IMG/VR virus record: IMGVR_UViG_3300035698_020096
Coordinates: 1 to 64,000 of that record
Source: a virus
Reading direction: 5' to 3' (one strand)
Length of the DNA stretch: 64,000 nt
The position numbers and the translations under genes are program-made. The notes under the pieces were generated by a model that saw only the letters and a list, made by a program, of their open reading frames with translations, was not told the origin of the DNA and searched no databases. This document shows, piece after piece, positions 19,901 through 26,177 of the stretch (position 1 is the first letter of the stretch; the number at the start of each line of letters is the position of its first letter).

Positions 19901-22308
19901 TCAATAGCAAATACATTTTTAACGTGAGACATAGTTTCAGTAACACCGATAATGTTACCTCTAGTCATAGCAAGTAATTGCTTAACTGTTCTATCTGCTG
20001 CCTTACTAGCTACTGCTTTAGATTTAAACTTAGACCCTAAACCTAAACTATATTTCTCTTCTATGTTGCTAAGACTATCTCTAGAATTAACCCCGGTTTC
20101 ATCTAGTCCTAATACTTTGAGTAAACTATTTCTATTACCATGCTTACTAGTGAGTTCTTGAAGACTGCTATTATATTCGGTCTCCATTCTCAGAGAACCA
20201 ATCCTCCTATAATCTTCATTAGTAAAGTCAGATAAAGAGGGTCTTCCTTCTGTCCATCCTTTAGGTTTATATCTTCCATTTCCACTATCTACAGCAGCTT
20301 TACCTAATAGGTAATGAACCCTTTCTGTCATAGGCTCTAAGACTTTATCCCTATAGTTCCTAATATCAACAGAGATATAAGCTTGATTATTAATTAGTAA
20401 ATCAAATAGATTCTCTTGTATTTCATTTCTATATATAGACCTTCTATTTGATTCTCTTTTACCTGTTAGTTCATTAAGAGAAGTTTGCCGACTATTATCA
20501 GGTCCAAACTCCCCTCCAAAGTCTCCTCCCTTACCGTAGTACAAGTCATTGTCATATTGAAGTAACCATACTTGGTTTAGGTTCATATAGACTTCTACTC
20601 TTTTATCTGAACCCATCCCCCTCTTACCCTGAGCATAAGAAAGTATAGACCGTAAACCCTGACCTATGTCCCCCGCTAGTCCTACTTGGCCCCCAGTAAA
20701 AGCTTCACCCCCTGTTGCTCTTCTAATCCCTCCAATAGCTAATCCTCTAGTTTGGAGGAATAGATGAGTATCAACATATTCCTTAGCTTTTTCTTCCTCT
20801 ATAGAATCACTCTTTTTAGATAAACCTTTAGATTCAAGAGTACCTACATCTCTCATACTCATATAATCTCTAAGGTCAGCTCCAGTATCTCTATAGTTTT
20901 TATTTATAAGTCTTATCTTCTCAGTAATAGAAGCAGTACTATCAAATCCACTGGATACAGGGTTTAATATACTTCTCATTCGATTATGAAAGATAACTAT
21001 TTCTTCATAGTTAGACCCTGCTTGCACTACTGAGTTACCTACTGGGGAAGTTAAGTTAAACGAACCCAACATTGCATATCTTTCAGTGGTATATGCCTTA
21101 GGGTGATACATGCCTTCTGACATCATCTCCAAGGTAAAAGAGGGAAGAAGTTTAGCTATCTTACTATTTATATCTAAAGCCCTTTCTTCACTAGATATAG
21201 CAATCTTATTAGAAGCTGTAGCGCTTGCCTCTAAATCAAACTCTTTATCTAATATCTTCTTTTGAAGAATATATAGTCTTTCCATAACCACTATATTAGG
21301 CCCTAGAATCTGGTGTCCTACCATATTTCTTCTATCCCCTTCAGTAGGGCCAGCTAGTCTTAATTGAAACTTAAACTCACCTCTAGCTATACGCCCACTT
21401 TCCCTTTCTAATTTCTTAACTAGTACATCAGCTACCGCTTTATTCTGCAGTTGAAATAAATCAATAGTTAATTCTTTCTCAGCACTTTCAATAAAGGCTA
21501 CAGCTGAACGTATACCTGGTTTAGCTACATAATCTGTCTCTGTAAGTATCTGATTAGATACTTCTCTAACCCTCTCAGTTATATCGGTAAACTTCCCATA
21601 TTGTCTATTAAGATTAGAAGACTCTCTACTTCTTATTAATTCTTGATGATATTCAGATACACGTCTAGTAGCTCCTACTTCTTCGGTAACTAATACATTA
21701 TTCATTAACCAATTACCTGAAGCTATAGTTACTCTATCTCCACCCCATTGGTGTGAGTTATACCATCCCATTGGTTTAGTAACATATAACCCTCCATATA
21801 AAGATTTATTCCCTACTTGAGTCACATCATGTTTAAATAGATGTTGGTATGTTCCGGAAGAAACATAGCCTTCCCATTCTTCTCTTCTTCTATCCTGTTC
21901 TTTACTACTGAGAGTATCATCAAAGAAGCCTTTATCTAATCCAATATTAAAGTTACCTATAACTCTATTTATAACCTTAGTACCACTTAAGGTCAAGTCA
22001 AACACATCCTGAGAGAAAGAAGAAAATGCGTTCCTACCTAAAGCTCTAAGGACTTCAGTCTGAGGGTCTATATTACCTGTACTAACTGATTCAGTAGATA
22101 GCTTCTTCTGCCAACCCTTTCTATTTACTTCTCTCTTTTCACTAGTTAAACCTCTATATGAGCTTTGATATCCAACAATTAAATTACCAGATTCGTATGT
22201 ATCTGTTCTTTCTTTATTCCATGAAAGATGGAAGTTAACCGCACCTCTAAGAGCATCATCAACCCCCATATTTCTAAATGCTGAATCATAATTCTGTATC
22301 AATGCCAT
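7939..22308 (-). CDS. Giant DFDGD-motif protein, candidate virion RNA polymerase
   Basis: A single uninterrupted ORF of 4,789 residues. DFDGDQ at 3531-3536 (context NLGDFDGDQYTT) matches the catalytic Mg-binding loop of the second double-psi barrel in multisubunit RNAP beta-prime (NADFDGDQ) and in single-chain phage enzymes such as crAss-like phage RNAP. The preceding segment, LVAPISFLTMN, also resembles the beta-prime strand before the loop. Near the N-terminus, SAVAFIESAEKELTIDLFQ (about 276) and H402-P-K404 with GSFN at 415-418 form half of a phospholipase-D HKD site, with Glu in place of the usual Asp. Residues about 2750-3300 are highly charged and helical. Three hydrophobic stretches occur near 4503, 4606 and 4680. 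It lies alone on the minus strand between lysis and head genes. By family analogy it would be packaged and ejected. The first barrel could not be placed by eye, so polymerase activity is inferred. Confidence 0.7.
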   Translation of the reverse strand: MALIQNYDSAFRNMGVDDALRGAVNFHLSWNKERTDTYESGNLIVGYQSSYRGLTSEKREVNRKGWQKKLSTESVSTGNIDPQTEVLRALGRNAFSSFSQDVFDLTLSGTKVINRVIGNFNIGLDKGFFDDTLSSKEQDRRREEWEGYVSSGTYQHLFKHDVTQVGNKSLYGGLYVTKPMGWYNSHQWGGDRVTIASGNWLMNNVLVTEEVGATRRVSEYHQELIRSRESSNLNRQYGKFTDITERVREVSNQILTETDYVAKPGIRSAVAFIESAEKELTIDLFQLQNKAVADVLVKKLERESGRIARGEFKFQLRLAGPTEGDRRNMVGHQILGPNIVVMERLYILQKKILDKEFDLEASATASNKIAISSEERALDINSKIAKLLPSFTLEMMSEGMYHPKAYTTERYAMLGSFNLTSPVGNSVVQAGSNYEEIVIFHNRMRSILNPVSSGFDSTASITEKIRLINKNYRDTGADLRDYMSMRDVGTLESKGLSKKSDSIEEEKAKEYVDTHLFLQTRGLAIGGIRRATGGEAFTGGQVGLAGDIGQGLRSILSYAQGKRGMGSDKRVEVYMNLNQVWLLQYDNDLYYGKGGDFGGEFGPDNSRQTSLNELTGKRESNRRSIYRNEIQENLFDLLINNQAYISVDIRNYRDKVLEPMTERVHYLLGKAAVDSGNGRYKPKGWTEGRPSLSDFTNEDYRRIGSLRMETEYNSSLQELTSKHGNRNSLLKVLGLDETGVNSRDSLSNIEEKYSLGLGSKFKSKAVASKAADRTVKQLLAMTRGNIIGVTETMSHVKNVFAIERTGMGLGEDTYRHIASITGSSNFGSESMAFSRDDKEAVSSEVGVIALAREMREHAKSKGILYRNEEENLGADLENFYAQQGTDREREWRRLTQTTVGNVDTSLEGTRASWENKVNALGIAEITARVKQLNKDMGLDTGGLGVKNIYGQGGSLLALELTINPADMVGYRGFQDTNVGFNPIKFRLTSLKGGMGTNQGFVYLIDQNKVIGNSLFVNNTDTDIGGIPYGEGSFVRNDETGEYELNPRVVKSKEALRLSPVDSLINVVSTLAAETTYRTLVAEPMAYMKALKESQYDAQTTRLATAGLGYLEYLSRGHIASGGTDSSAGTFLLDNSLSDYEISKLISTFTTKHLGERVSGTSKRALELTGGGIYDKLAKGEGLANRGLTKEQIYGDTDLALRRSVLSHLELIRDVNREITDPKVSRERRSALESLKKDAVGAIRETFDRYMGLESVSTFQSDIALGILESRKDFLYATKLKSDIKEVKAGMLEPFITQSGASTYGTSQAWFKNPLYGINNNQQIFIDKLNKGEAFYRYALAQSYIFGPANTTGKGTEGAIRGVADGSGISASQETTGLSVYGINKTPTGDVSSVQLASFAGVGYINTRDQYVTYISELLYDKYSSSLRTLGIANTDELVDRIQSGEALPNGLNKDFKDLIDATPFKDETVNESINYTFNVAKKASQIPQRLKNVLGGRPMFELDRELSYRLTTKGDVSGLINERVTGIKVDLMSQLAKKESWGIKRAVEILRDVVGTSNLGMYNPSRVIEKVVERASLERLSVNSEELMGSLRTMWSRVETTVGTDLNTAVVSDAGFRTVVNSEIANLIEEAKKELKDEFGFLDNEFLPGSTSIARKLLLTRAKLADSMAGGIKGFTGNKEGFDPIVLVQLTGDYSDYAWANPLYGSSTDDREFVKSKLRSVGYDWKRLDKVSQAEVIGRMGTMSGFIDKSEKRQKSSKLSEEWSHKGVMLANRGDIVTFDSDTNRVLVWGSAEEMMKQGGGIPKEIVSMDKLTGEAKLELVRATLGDSFDRYYTYSDTEGNYVTKSVVDSRDQVGALTEVIDNFRTINDLPNVSKLDRQAWYRASENSVEYVLDSKQLMGNADNNQLLWEMVYLRSIMVGGGKRVEGTGGLPKAVLKFTGLEELYQVPGSKTDFFSYVTEQLNRNKAGATGDIDVGQVFGLFSPSNLKSYFYSHGSTIIRNKKYLEPLIGSLETQQGGITGKGLIASLMMGFEDSWISDKGIGSQIKTQLFESAMKGELGEWFRNQALGAVLTGVSKNEEIRGHLERLGVKQDLSKLSQILDSTSDIYIDTLELRTELGRVFGEAVFKESTDLFNAQQTPSLQLLDDTKVLGALKGYQEDMDYMKGFIRTRLLESIGDKGSVGVTKRDFIRIDDSREREATLIAASIDLVEQLKAQTAGIEVPTEIDYSNDRIIQQLAFIMGDADLDKIQMARDLREKKLALDNLNQEEQEALDYLEITRAIVRGYTHKSTVLRMFIGPMASQSKESLGSKHSGSLEFQHLMKPMATIVTSFEETGSIASLRKVVANMMSVVSEGSTMTGLEMDLAKRGFTDRKIYDFTDIRLASQLDKSKFVGLYAGYSAINKEQLTQIEKDYSIYGELSRQVIEAHLNVLAVAVDKDQRMDSLRTVHDLLIASPNYGELYRDPFTGEVSVTDSKGDRIRKIFGIAYKPQAEGGLGLSTEIQDIPGLIDKVSDERLMAIGREYQMDPNKPFGMGSVAPVLDNLKYKGFSFSLPMIYQLSNESAEGSMKIQLDFNDRRYSYLMGGEELKAIGDSYGSFVDELVAKNLALASAFTPGTLMSQVREKMTRAQLSGDSDIDLNKEEVLALRQFYGVAIGETGVIRTMAEASTGTRIQGMMAHKTKYPGAVSSPAASWMVPAGHMVLAQEAIRRYTGISPIREEISSELRVGMTNLDESSPLYNKEKAVYQSAIRATESGLSQVGGDLLNLVGKYKREFQSLDLNIQGDKDKAKDISNRLQSAIDNIGVADTSGDNFGKQLALLEIVKIDIALGDIAKNVEAKEIILLSKGYIDYLNKTRTTAFESIEAISNTRKAVTSIIKSGLYEDILARVNSLSLEKSKINDITELVKIAIEDGKGASVLATIIDEELPSLSPKAKARLNEEVYSRLNLNNELNFLQQQRKGLEGRLFLSGSKVSLTPEERRAIDTALGTGAFSKIKDGFSSLSKERENIRSLLSITEDYMVTRGPIDIEEFSRIVRGELPSLSGTTVTAIEERFTAFNQRLTFREQMDIRQNERKDIATRLKSSKGGVGLNQEERQGYVESLRIITDNIKELADKQKKLGSVDKLPTDIATLLLKEYTDLNEYNLNKLKNYFRGVVSDDKLLAYIKEITKQELIPSKVGTILLSDFNKAEEANYEILRQEFKGVISDANLDSFVKEAISKNIEGKDLLEYKKLLNQRVGVLKNSIKEYDLKLEGPSSEIKYKSKFSSFTYATEEEANQAIKAYQTSTINETLDKTLDKTIANKGLMEGSYKGRVKAFSFDNDYLKGLSSDGDRRDMFSFVLGEMSGGFTKVVTELESRDTNTFKISEEHKGITDSNRQDIKSLIKVIDTLQSGVTSKSISSSDVEAIDKLIGKKTSANAYSLLGTSKEEVEKAGAFSLEGKKGFNRAISLLEVSMNTLDITDSLEALSFRSPPVGGTEQQRMTVGLIQDIGLLNQYSQNLQGNKASFENSVRNKGLSLVAPISFLTMNLGDFDGDQYTTIFSQFMSAQRDIEKSNILIRKKERDLDRLEKTIGNTSEPDLVAKATDKIIKLRSDIEQERSKIVDNNSRLDIWKENLNSSDFTRATKKEVANFLGIRKEFLMSKEEGGFQKTSPSLDLIFTEIYFGRDLFGGMEGVIDGTNSIKSVLNNIFNENLDIAGHNTSLFELLSNQSNVNKLDQTLVASLESIVRNDRDRKNESTYMSLLMVDQEARRTVLDTVKESLNSYLIPLNEQGKGQEELDREVVMAHASSSFYARYRGLPGLQGVLAQGAGANMTLNAYDSMVKVMGEAGGIVLGKTYNTFIGTLYSDSPLLALNHVLKDDGTREVLRQGGFFDKPKEGVIKGGVDVHMTEDTFYSELDKSSQQSEGILSFIKSVNQLLRDGIKPKGGSGMLDDMKNFAVEYESLSSDPLAQQALVREKASMFGPSGSNVGMSAFMELSDLIGQRESLRKPGLNNEVRMDNSGELISPWGNDQFGDTESILRTKFGMGGDEFDRLSTELLKNYSKDRVSAFDVAALKTQRSLETLIIAYRYNTDTGAEEYEKGSQLGFMTNVKKGTLGLMEQQGIYNPALDEKANLQTYIDSKFSERTAEGSRNLYILEQMFGKDREDIKRNYLDISSKDIRDGRRPDMTMEALSMVEIIENTTQATRGMMGLAGEGFQRFTSLEGARQEAVSVIGGRSEREINPGMGADIWTSLMNLAGSNKLSSHAIPVIWEAFGSSEVLSSMYQSGADHIEGLLPSLLSGVIVTGEGDNRQMSFATKGGRNVDQKEEENMRLMIHRIISEGKDIEVEVGEGSDRVKKNLTKYITDKLETTATVAKGKALVEMMNKLYGPQADVESYLNGSIFVEGIVNRKTLIEQERVKARDELALQGLDINNKANKEQINRVANERVNSYTSQLQGKYESAMDEFMFMSQKERRKVNNNRMPQEINANPGFDYMNVLKAESNANKLSGIQDFIIPAALTLIGSAVLGGRLDREALGDVVGSSLIAASMSKGSILSSMLSQRIGLPSNLEGTKKGGIAKGAISAGIKGIGSSFKLNLALQESEGDLSKAMAISAGRELGFALGAMVLAPAIEKGVTNSFFYMSHMMKGQRELFEKTKIGKLSKEDKLMYMLGSTKGAIDSDSYVGTKGTALTVSGAILSGVLGMMMEGLTGHLVAGMHDTGRVNDFAVIDQALDALNNSRARDQSISAERESSPDVFNEQGEAVYAEDISPLDAELFHLAVDTEWMAIDQLDLQVTSEGNYELMIT

Positions 22309-22645
22309 ATTCTATATCTCTCTAAATCTTTAATATATTCTCGTTTAATCTAAAGGGACTTTCTCATGCATAACATGAATTTAGTTAACTAGTCACCTAC
22401 ATTCACCCATTTTATATCCCACGGCTAAAGCACATGGGTTTTACTGTGCTTTCTATAATTCCATATAGCCATATCAAGCCACCATTAGTTCAACATGAGA
22501 GTCTGAGTCTTAGTTCCTTTTTCAATTAATATTTAATATTCTTCCCAATCTTTCATTCATATAAATGATTTTAATACTTCCCACATATATTTAATAACAT
22601 CTGTTATATTTAAATAGACCAATCAATTATTTATCAAACAACATT
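22309..22645. other. 337-bp divergent intergenic region
   Basis: Separates the leftward giant gene from the rightward head and tail genes and should contain start signals for both. No gene, tRNA or clear promoter could be assigned. It is less AT-rich than other gaps and contains a nested palindromic element described separately. The only minus-strand ORF seen is a 12-codon one near 22555. Confidence 0.6.
22417..22455. repeat. Nested palindrome resembling an IS200/IS605-type end
   Basis: Contains CCCACGGCTAAAGC followed by ATGGG and TTTTAC, then an exact 8-bp hairpin AAAGCACA / TGTGCTTT. The string ACGGCTAAAGC with flanking CCCA and TGGG resembles the subterminal palindromes of IS200/IS605-family elements from memory. 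There is no TnpA or TnpB nearby, so at most it is a solo end or remnant. It could equally be a regulatory hairpin of the phage. Confidence 0.35.
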
Positions 22646-23092
22646 ATGGCACCAGAACGTTCAAATCTATTAACTATTGAATTCCCTGAGTTTACTCTAC
22701 CTTCTGGTAAAGTAGTAGCATTTCGTTCCATTACCTTCCGAGAACGTCGAAAGTTAATGAAAGATTATAAAGGTAGAGAGGAAGGTTATGCAGCAGAAGA
22801 CTTGTTTGCTGCGTATGCTTTATCTAAAGAAGATGGTATGCCTGTAGCAGACGATTGGGCTATTGATGGTGGAGTTATTGCTAGATTAGACCATTGGTCT
22901 ATGAAAGACTTTGCTTATTATCTTGAAGTATTTGTTAGAACCATTGGTTTAGAAGAAGACGAACGTACTAGTGCTGAATCCGCAGCAAAAAAGATGGTGG
23001 CAGCAAGTGGTACTCAGCAAGTGAATACTACCAATCAATCTTTACCCAAGGGGCTCAAAGTACAACCATCTGGTGGTACTACCGGTTTATAA
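22646..23092 (+). CDS. Tail or baseplate assembly chaperone-like protein
   Basis: The unshifted product is 148 aa. Its N-terminal part (LPSGKVVAFRSITFRERRKL) and acidic helical middle resemble the assembly chaperone group of long-tailed phages, which includes T4 gp26-like hub assembly proteins and frameshifted G/GT pairs. A canonical A_AAA_AAG slippery site lies 105 bases before its stop, and the -1 frame downstream is open and protein-like, so a longer form is likely. The start has no SD. Unlike in lambda-like phages, it lies before the portal gene rather than beside the tape measure gene. Confidence 0.65.
   Translation: MAPERSNLLTIEFPEFTLPSGKVVAFRSITFRERRKLMKDYKGREEGYAAEDLFAAYALSKEDGMPVADDWAIDGGVIARLDHWSMKDFAYYLEVFVRTIGLEEDERTSAESAAKKMVAASGTQQVNTTNQSLPKGLKVQPSGGTTGL
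22987..22993 (+). promoter_or_regulatory. A_AAA_AAG -1 programmed frameshift site
   Basis: In the zero frame the codons read GCA AAA AAG, so the heptamer A_AAA_AAG is correctly phased, as in dnaX-type and tail-chaperone frameshift sites. Slipping back one base continues into a 206-codon open frame. A short stem (GGTGG with CTACC, 3 bases downstream) could form, but it is weak. Confidence 0.75.
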
Positions 23093-23613
23093 ATCCTTCA
23101 TTAATATATAATCAATCCACAAGGTTAGGCGGTATTTTAGATTACTCATTTGAACCTAAGAATCTAAGTCGATATCTAAGCTGCCCTTATCTAGCTAAAT
23201 ACATATCTGTACTACATATATCCGATAATACTTATGTAACTGCTATACGAAAGCTAGGCTTAATTCCTAATATCCTATTCTTCTCTAGAAGATATATATC
23301 AGCTGAGTTCTATGTTATGAAAGCATTAATTATAGATGCTATAGCAGATAATATTAGGAAGCAAGCCCATCTTGATGATTGGATAAGAGTAGCTAATATC
23401 TGTAATATTGGCTTACTAGATGGGTTTGGATTCTTAGACCTCTGTGAGTTCTGGAGAACCGCTCTATTAAAGAGTATTAATGATTATATTAAACAACAGA
23501 ATGATTCTCAGAAGGAGGTAATGAGATCTATAGAAAGTAAGATGGATAAAGATATTTCACATAATAGTGTTTTCTCTAGTATTCCTAGTACTAAACACAT
23601 GTTAGGTAATTAG
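22993..23613 (+). CDS. -1 frameshift extension of the chaperone gene
   Basis: The -1 frame stays open for 206 codons. A stretch of more than 70 codons after the zero-frame stop and before the first internal ATG (at 23317) contains no ATG, GTG or TTG, yet reads as good protein (LGGILDYSFEPKNLSRYLS, then YLAKYISVLHISDN). It therefore seems to be translated only as an extension. The fused product would be about 322 aa: 116 shared residues, then 206 new ones, mostly helical. Initiation at the ATG at 23317 would give only 98 aa and leave the upstream stretch unexplained. Confidence 0.7.
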   Translation, partial: DGGSKWYSASEYYQSIFTQGAQSTTIWWYYRFINPSLIYNQSTRLGGILDYSFEPKNLSRYLSCPYLAKYISVLHISDNTYVTAIRKLGLIPNILFFSRRYISAEFYVMKALIIDAIADNIRKQAHLDDWIRVANICNIGLLDGFGFLDLCEFWRTALLKSINDYIKQQNDSQKEVMRSIESKMDKDISHNSVFSSIPSTKHMLGN

Positions 23614-23650
23614 ACTCATTGCCTTGTGATTGAAACTTATCTTTACTTAC

Positions 23651-23689
23651 GAATGGAGTATGTTCCGTATATATATATATACTCCATTC
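23651..23689 (+). terminator. 11-bp inverted repeat before the portal gene
   Basis: GAATGGAGTAT pairs exactly with ATACTCCATTC across a loop that contains an AT dinucleotide run. It lies between the frameshifted gene and the portal gene. With no U-tract it may be an attenuator or processing hairpin rather than a full terminator. Confidence 0.5.
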
Positions 23690-23718
23690 TCTATAGTTGA
23701 TAAACAAATATATTTAAT

Positions 23719-25107
23719 ATGGATAAAAGTCCTTCAGAAGAATCTAATTCCACAATAGTCACATTACCCCCTATTGAGATATCTCCTAGATATAGAAGGA
23801 GACCTATATATCTAGGGCAGATGGGTAAGGCTATATCTTATATAGCAAATGACAACGATATATTTACAACTTGTGTAAGGCCTAGTACAGAGCAATTGGC
23901 TCTATGGGATTCAGCTACTAGGAAAGAACCTATTATCTTTGATGGTCTACAAAAGATGACCTTAGCTATTAAAGCTAAGCTAGGTACTTACACGCATCCT
24001 ACACACCCTGAGATTACTAAGTTTGTCAGGGCTAATACAAAAAGATTAAAGAAATGGATAGGAGATGCAGCTCATATGGCTTTATGGTCAGGTTCTGCTA
24101 CTGGTGAAATAGTTCATGAGAGAAGAAAAGGACCTAATGGGGAATGGCAAGTATGGGTCAAGGATATAGTATTCTATCATCCTTTAGACCCCTTATTTAT
24201 AGTTAATCAAAACGGTGCTTTAACGCATGGGGAGAAGTTGATTAATAGTCCTTTTCTAACGGGAGTATGGGTTCCTTGTTCTCAATCTCTTATTAATAGA
24301 GGTAGGAGTCTCGGTCCTTCCTTCAGTGGCTCTCATGTTAGATTACCTAAGACCAAGGTATTTCATACTACTCTTAATGGTCAAAGTAATAATCCTTATG
24401 GTATATCTCAATTAGAGGCAGCTATTAAATATCATATATATAAAGAAGCCTTCCTTGAAATGCAAGGGGCTGCCTTAGATAGGTATGGTACTCCTCTTAT
24501 ATATGCAGTAGTTCCAATGCAACCTACTAAGGATGATATTGAAGAGCCTGATGGAACTACTAGAAAGAAATGGTATCACGAGTTAGCTACTGAGTTACTA
24601 TCTGATTTAAGAGGGCAACAATCTATTGTTCTAACTCAGATGGACAAAGACCATCCAGTTAAATTAGAAACCCTTACTACAGGTAATAACTTTAGTGATG
24701 CTTTTAATCAAGCCATTGACCTATGTGATGATAACATAATGATTGCTATGGGTATACCCAACCTAATTCTTAAAGATAAGAATCAAGGCTTAGGTACTGG
24801 GGGTGCAGCTGAAAGACAGATGGAAGCCTACCATATGTTCATAGGAGAGATATATGAGACTATTACTGATGCAATACTTGAACAGGTTATATCTCCTTTA
24901 ATCCTATGGAACTTTGATTATCAAGTCTATACTGAAGCTTATGACCACGGAGGCTTTGGTAGTAAGGCTATTAGAACTTCAGAGAATGCAGTTCAAGCTA
25001 CATATATTGAGAAGTTAGTAAACATGGGAATTGTTGACCCAACTGATTCCCGAGATAGAGACTGGGTAAGGGATTTATTTAATGCTCCTATTACAAGAGA
25101 TGAATAA
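23719..25107 (+). CDS. Portal protein
   Basis: A 462-aa protein with the layout of Mu gp29/DUF935-like portals: an N-terminal arm, an alpha/beta wing (WQVWVKDIVFYHPLDPLFIV), the signature NPYGISQLEAAIKYHIYKE near residue 230, then LDRYGTPLIYA, a helical stem, and GIPNLIL with a GTGGAAERQ loop near 350. Portals form the dodecameric ring at the capsid vertex through which DNA enters and the tail attaches. It is followed by a fiber, the protease/scaffold and the capsid gene, the usual head module. The start lacks an SD. Confidence 0.85.
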   Translation: MDKSPSEESNSTIVTLPPIEISPRYRRRPIYLGQMGKAISYIANDNDIFTTCVRPSTEQLALWDSATRKEPIIFDGLQKMTLAIKAKLGTYTHPTHPEITKFVRANTKRLKKWIGDAAHMALWSGSATGEIVHERRKGPNGEWQVWVKDIVFYHPLDPLFIVNQNGALTHGEKLINSPFLTGVWVPCSQSLINRGRSLGPSFSGSHVRLPKTKVFHTTLNGQSNNPYGISQLEAAIKYHIYKEAFLEMQGAALDRYGTPLIYAVVPMQPTKDDIEEPDGTTRKKWYHELATELLSDLRGQQSIVLTQMDKDHPVKLETLTTGNNFSDAFNQAIDLCDDNIMIAMGIPNLILKDKNQGLGTGGAAERQMEAYHMFIGEIYETITDAILEQVISPLILWNFDYQVYTEAYDHGGFGSKAIRTSENAVQATYIEKLVNMGIVDPTDSRDRDWVRDLFNAPITRDE

Positions 25108-25145
25108 GATTCCTATTTAATAAGTTATGAAACAAAGGAGGTAAT

Positions 25146-26177
25146 TTGACTCACCATAAAGATTTAATAACAAAGGATATTCATGCTCCCTATTCTTTCC
25201 TATATCAAACTTCATTTGAAAGAACTAATAGTATTGGGTTTACAAATGATGATATAGGAAAGTTAGCCCGTCAGCTAAGTGATGATTCTATATGGATATT
25301 AGTAGATACCAGTCCTAGTTGGTTAAAAGTATTAGTACAAGGGGATTCAACTACACCTATCGGAATAGCTGGAGGTCATCTTACAGGCTTATATCCTAAT
25401 CCTACAGTTCTTCCAGACACCCATATTCATACCCCTGGTATTACCATTCCTCCTTATCCTGTAACATTACCTCCTTCTGGGCAAGCAGGTGGGGACTTAT
25501 TAGGGGATTATCCTAATCCTCTTTTAAGTCCCACTGGAGTGATAGAAGGTTATTACACAGCTCCCACATTAAGAGTAGATACTAAAGGTAGGATAATACA
25601 TATAGAATCTAATACTATAGGAGAAACTAATGAAGGTAATAACTTAGGCAATGGAGTAGGAATATATTCCCATAAGTTAAACCATTTACTTAATTTCAAG
25701 ACTTTAATATCTAATGGCACAGGTATTACATTAAGTTTCAGTCCTAATGAGATATTAATAGGCCAAGAAGGGTTAGCTAAATTAACTGGAGCGAGTTTCC
25801 TAGGCTTAGTTTCTACCCCTCAATTAGAAGTAGAAACATCTTTAGTAAATAAAGGTAGAACTACTTACACTGTATTTCAACCTGGGCCTTCTATTAGTTG
25901 GGCCCCAAATCCAGACAAAGGTACTATTCAATATATAGAAGTAGGAGCCAACTTTCATATAAGCTCAGTTATTAACCCTCAACCTGGGACCATTCTTAAG
26001 TTATATATAAAACAAAGTTCTATTGGGGGGCATATAATCTCTTTCGATACAGAATATAAGTTTCCTTCGGGAATGAATAATATACCTTCTTCAACTCCTA
26101 ACTCTTTAAATCTATTAGAAGTGGATATATTGAGTACCAACTTCTATTCTTGTAGACTATATACTGATATTAAGTAA
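25146..26177 (+). CDS. Fiber-like virion protein with YPNP repeats, TTG start
   Basis: The 343-aa product carries two copies of the fiber linker motif (GGHLTGLYPNPTV and GGDLLGDYPNPLL) followed by a related unit, GVIEGYYTAPTLRVDTKGRI. These repeats are common in phage head and tail fibers before a trimeric C-terminal domain. The only in-frame start near the 5' end is TTG, preceded at five bases by AAAGGAGG, a strong SD that is rare in this genome. Its place between portal and capsid genes suggests a head fiber or whisker rather than a tail fiber. Confidence 0.75.
   Translation: MTHHKDLITKDIHAPYSFLYQTSFERTNSIGFTNDDIGKLARQLSDDSIWILVDTSPSWLKVLVQGDSTTPIGIAGGHLTGLYPNPTVLPDTHIHTPGITIPPYPVTLPPSGQAGGDLLGDYPNPLLSPTGVIEGYYTAPTLRVDTKGRIIHIESNTIGETNEGNNLGNGVGIYSHKLNHLLNFKTLISNGTGITLSFSPNEILIGQEGLAKLTGASFLGLVSTPQLEVETSLVNKGRTTYTVFQPGPSISWAPNPDKGTIQYIEVGANFHISSVINPQPGTILKLYIKQSSIGGHIISFDTEYKFPSGMNNIPSSTPNSLNLLEVDILSTNFYSCRLYTDIK

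Noticed and set aside
15638-20161. Several plus-strand ORFs of 61-75 aa within the giant gene
   Set aside because: Each is antisense to continuous protein-like coding sequence and has no SD or motif.
22440-22520. Possible tRNA-like T-arm (AGTTCAAC) in the divergent gap
   Set aside because: No acceptor stem, anticodon arm or D-arm could be folded around it.
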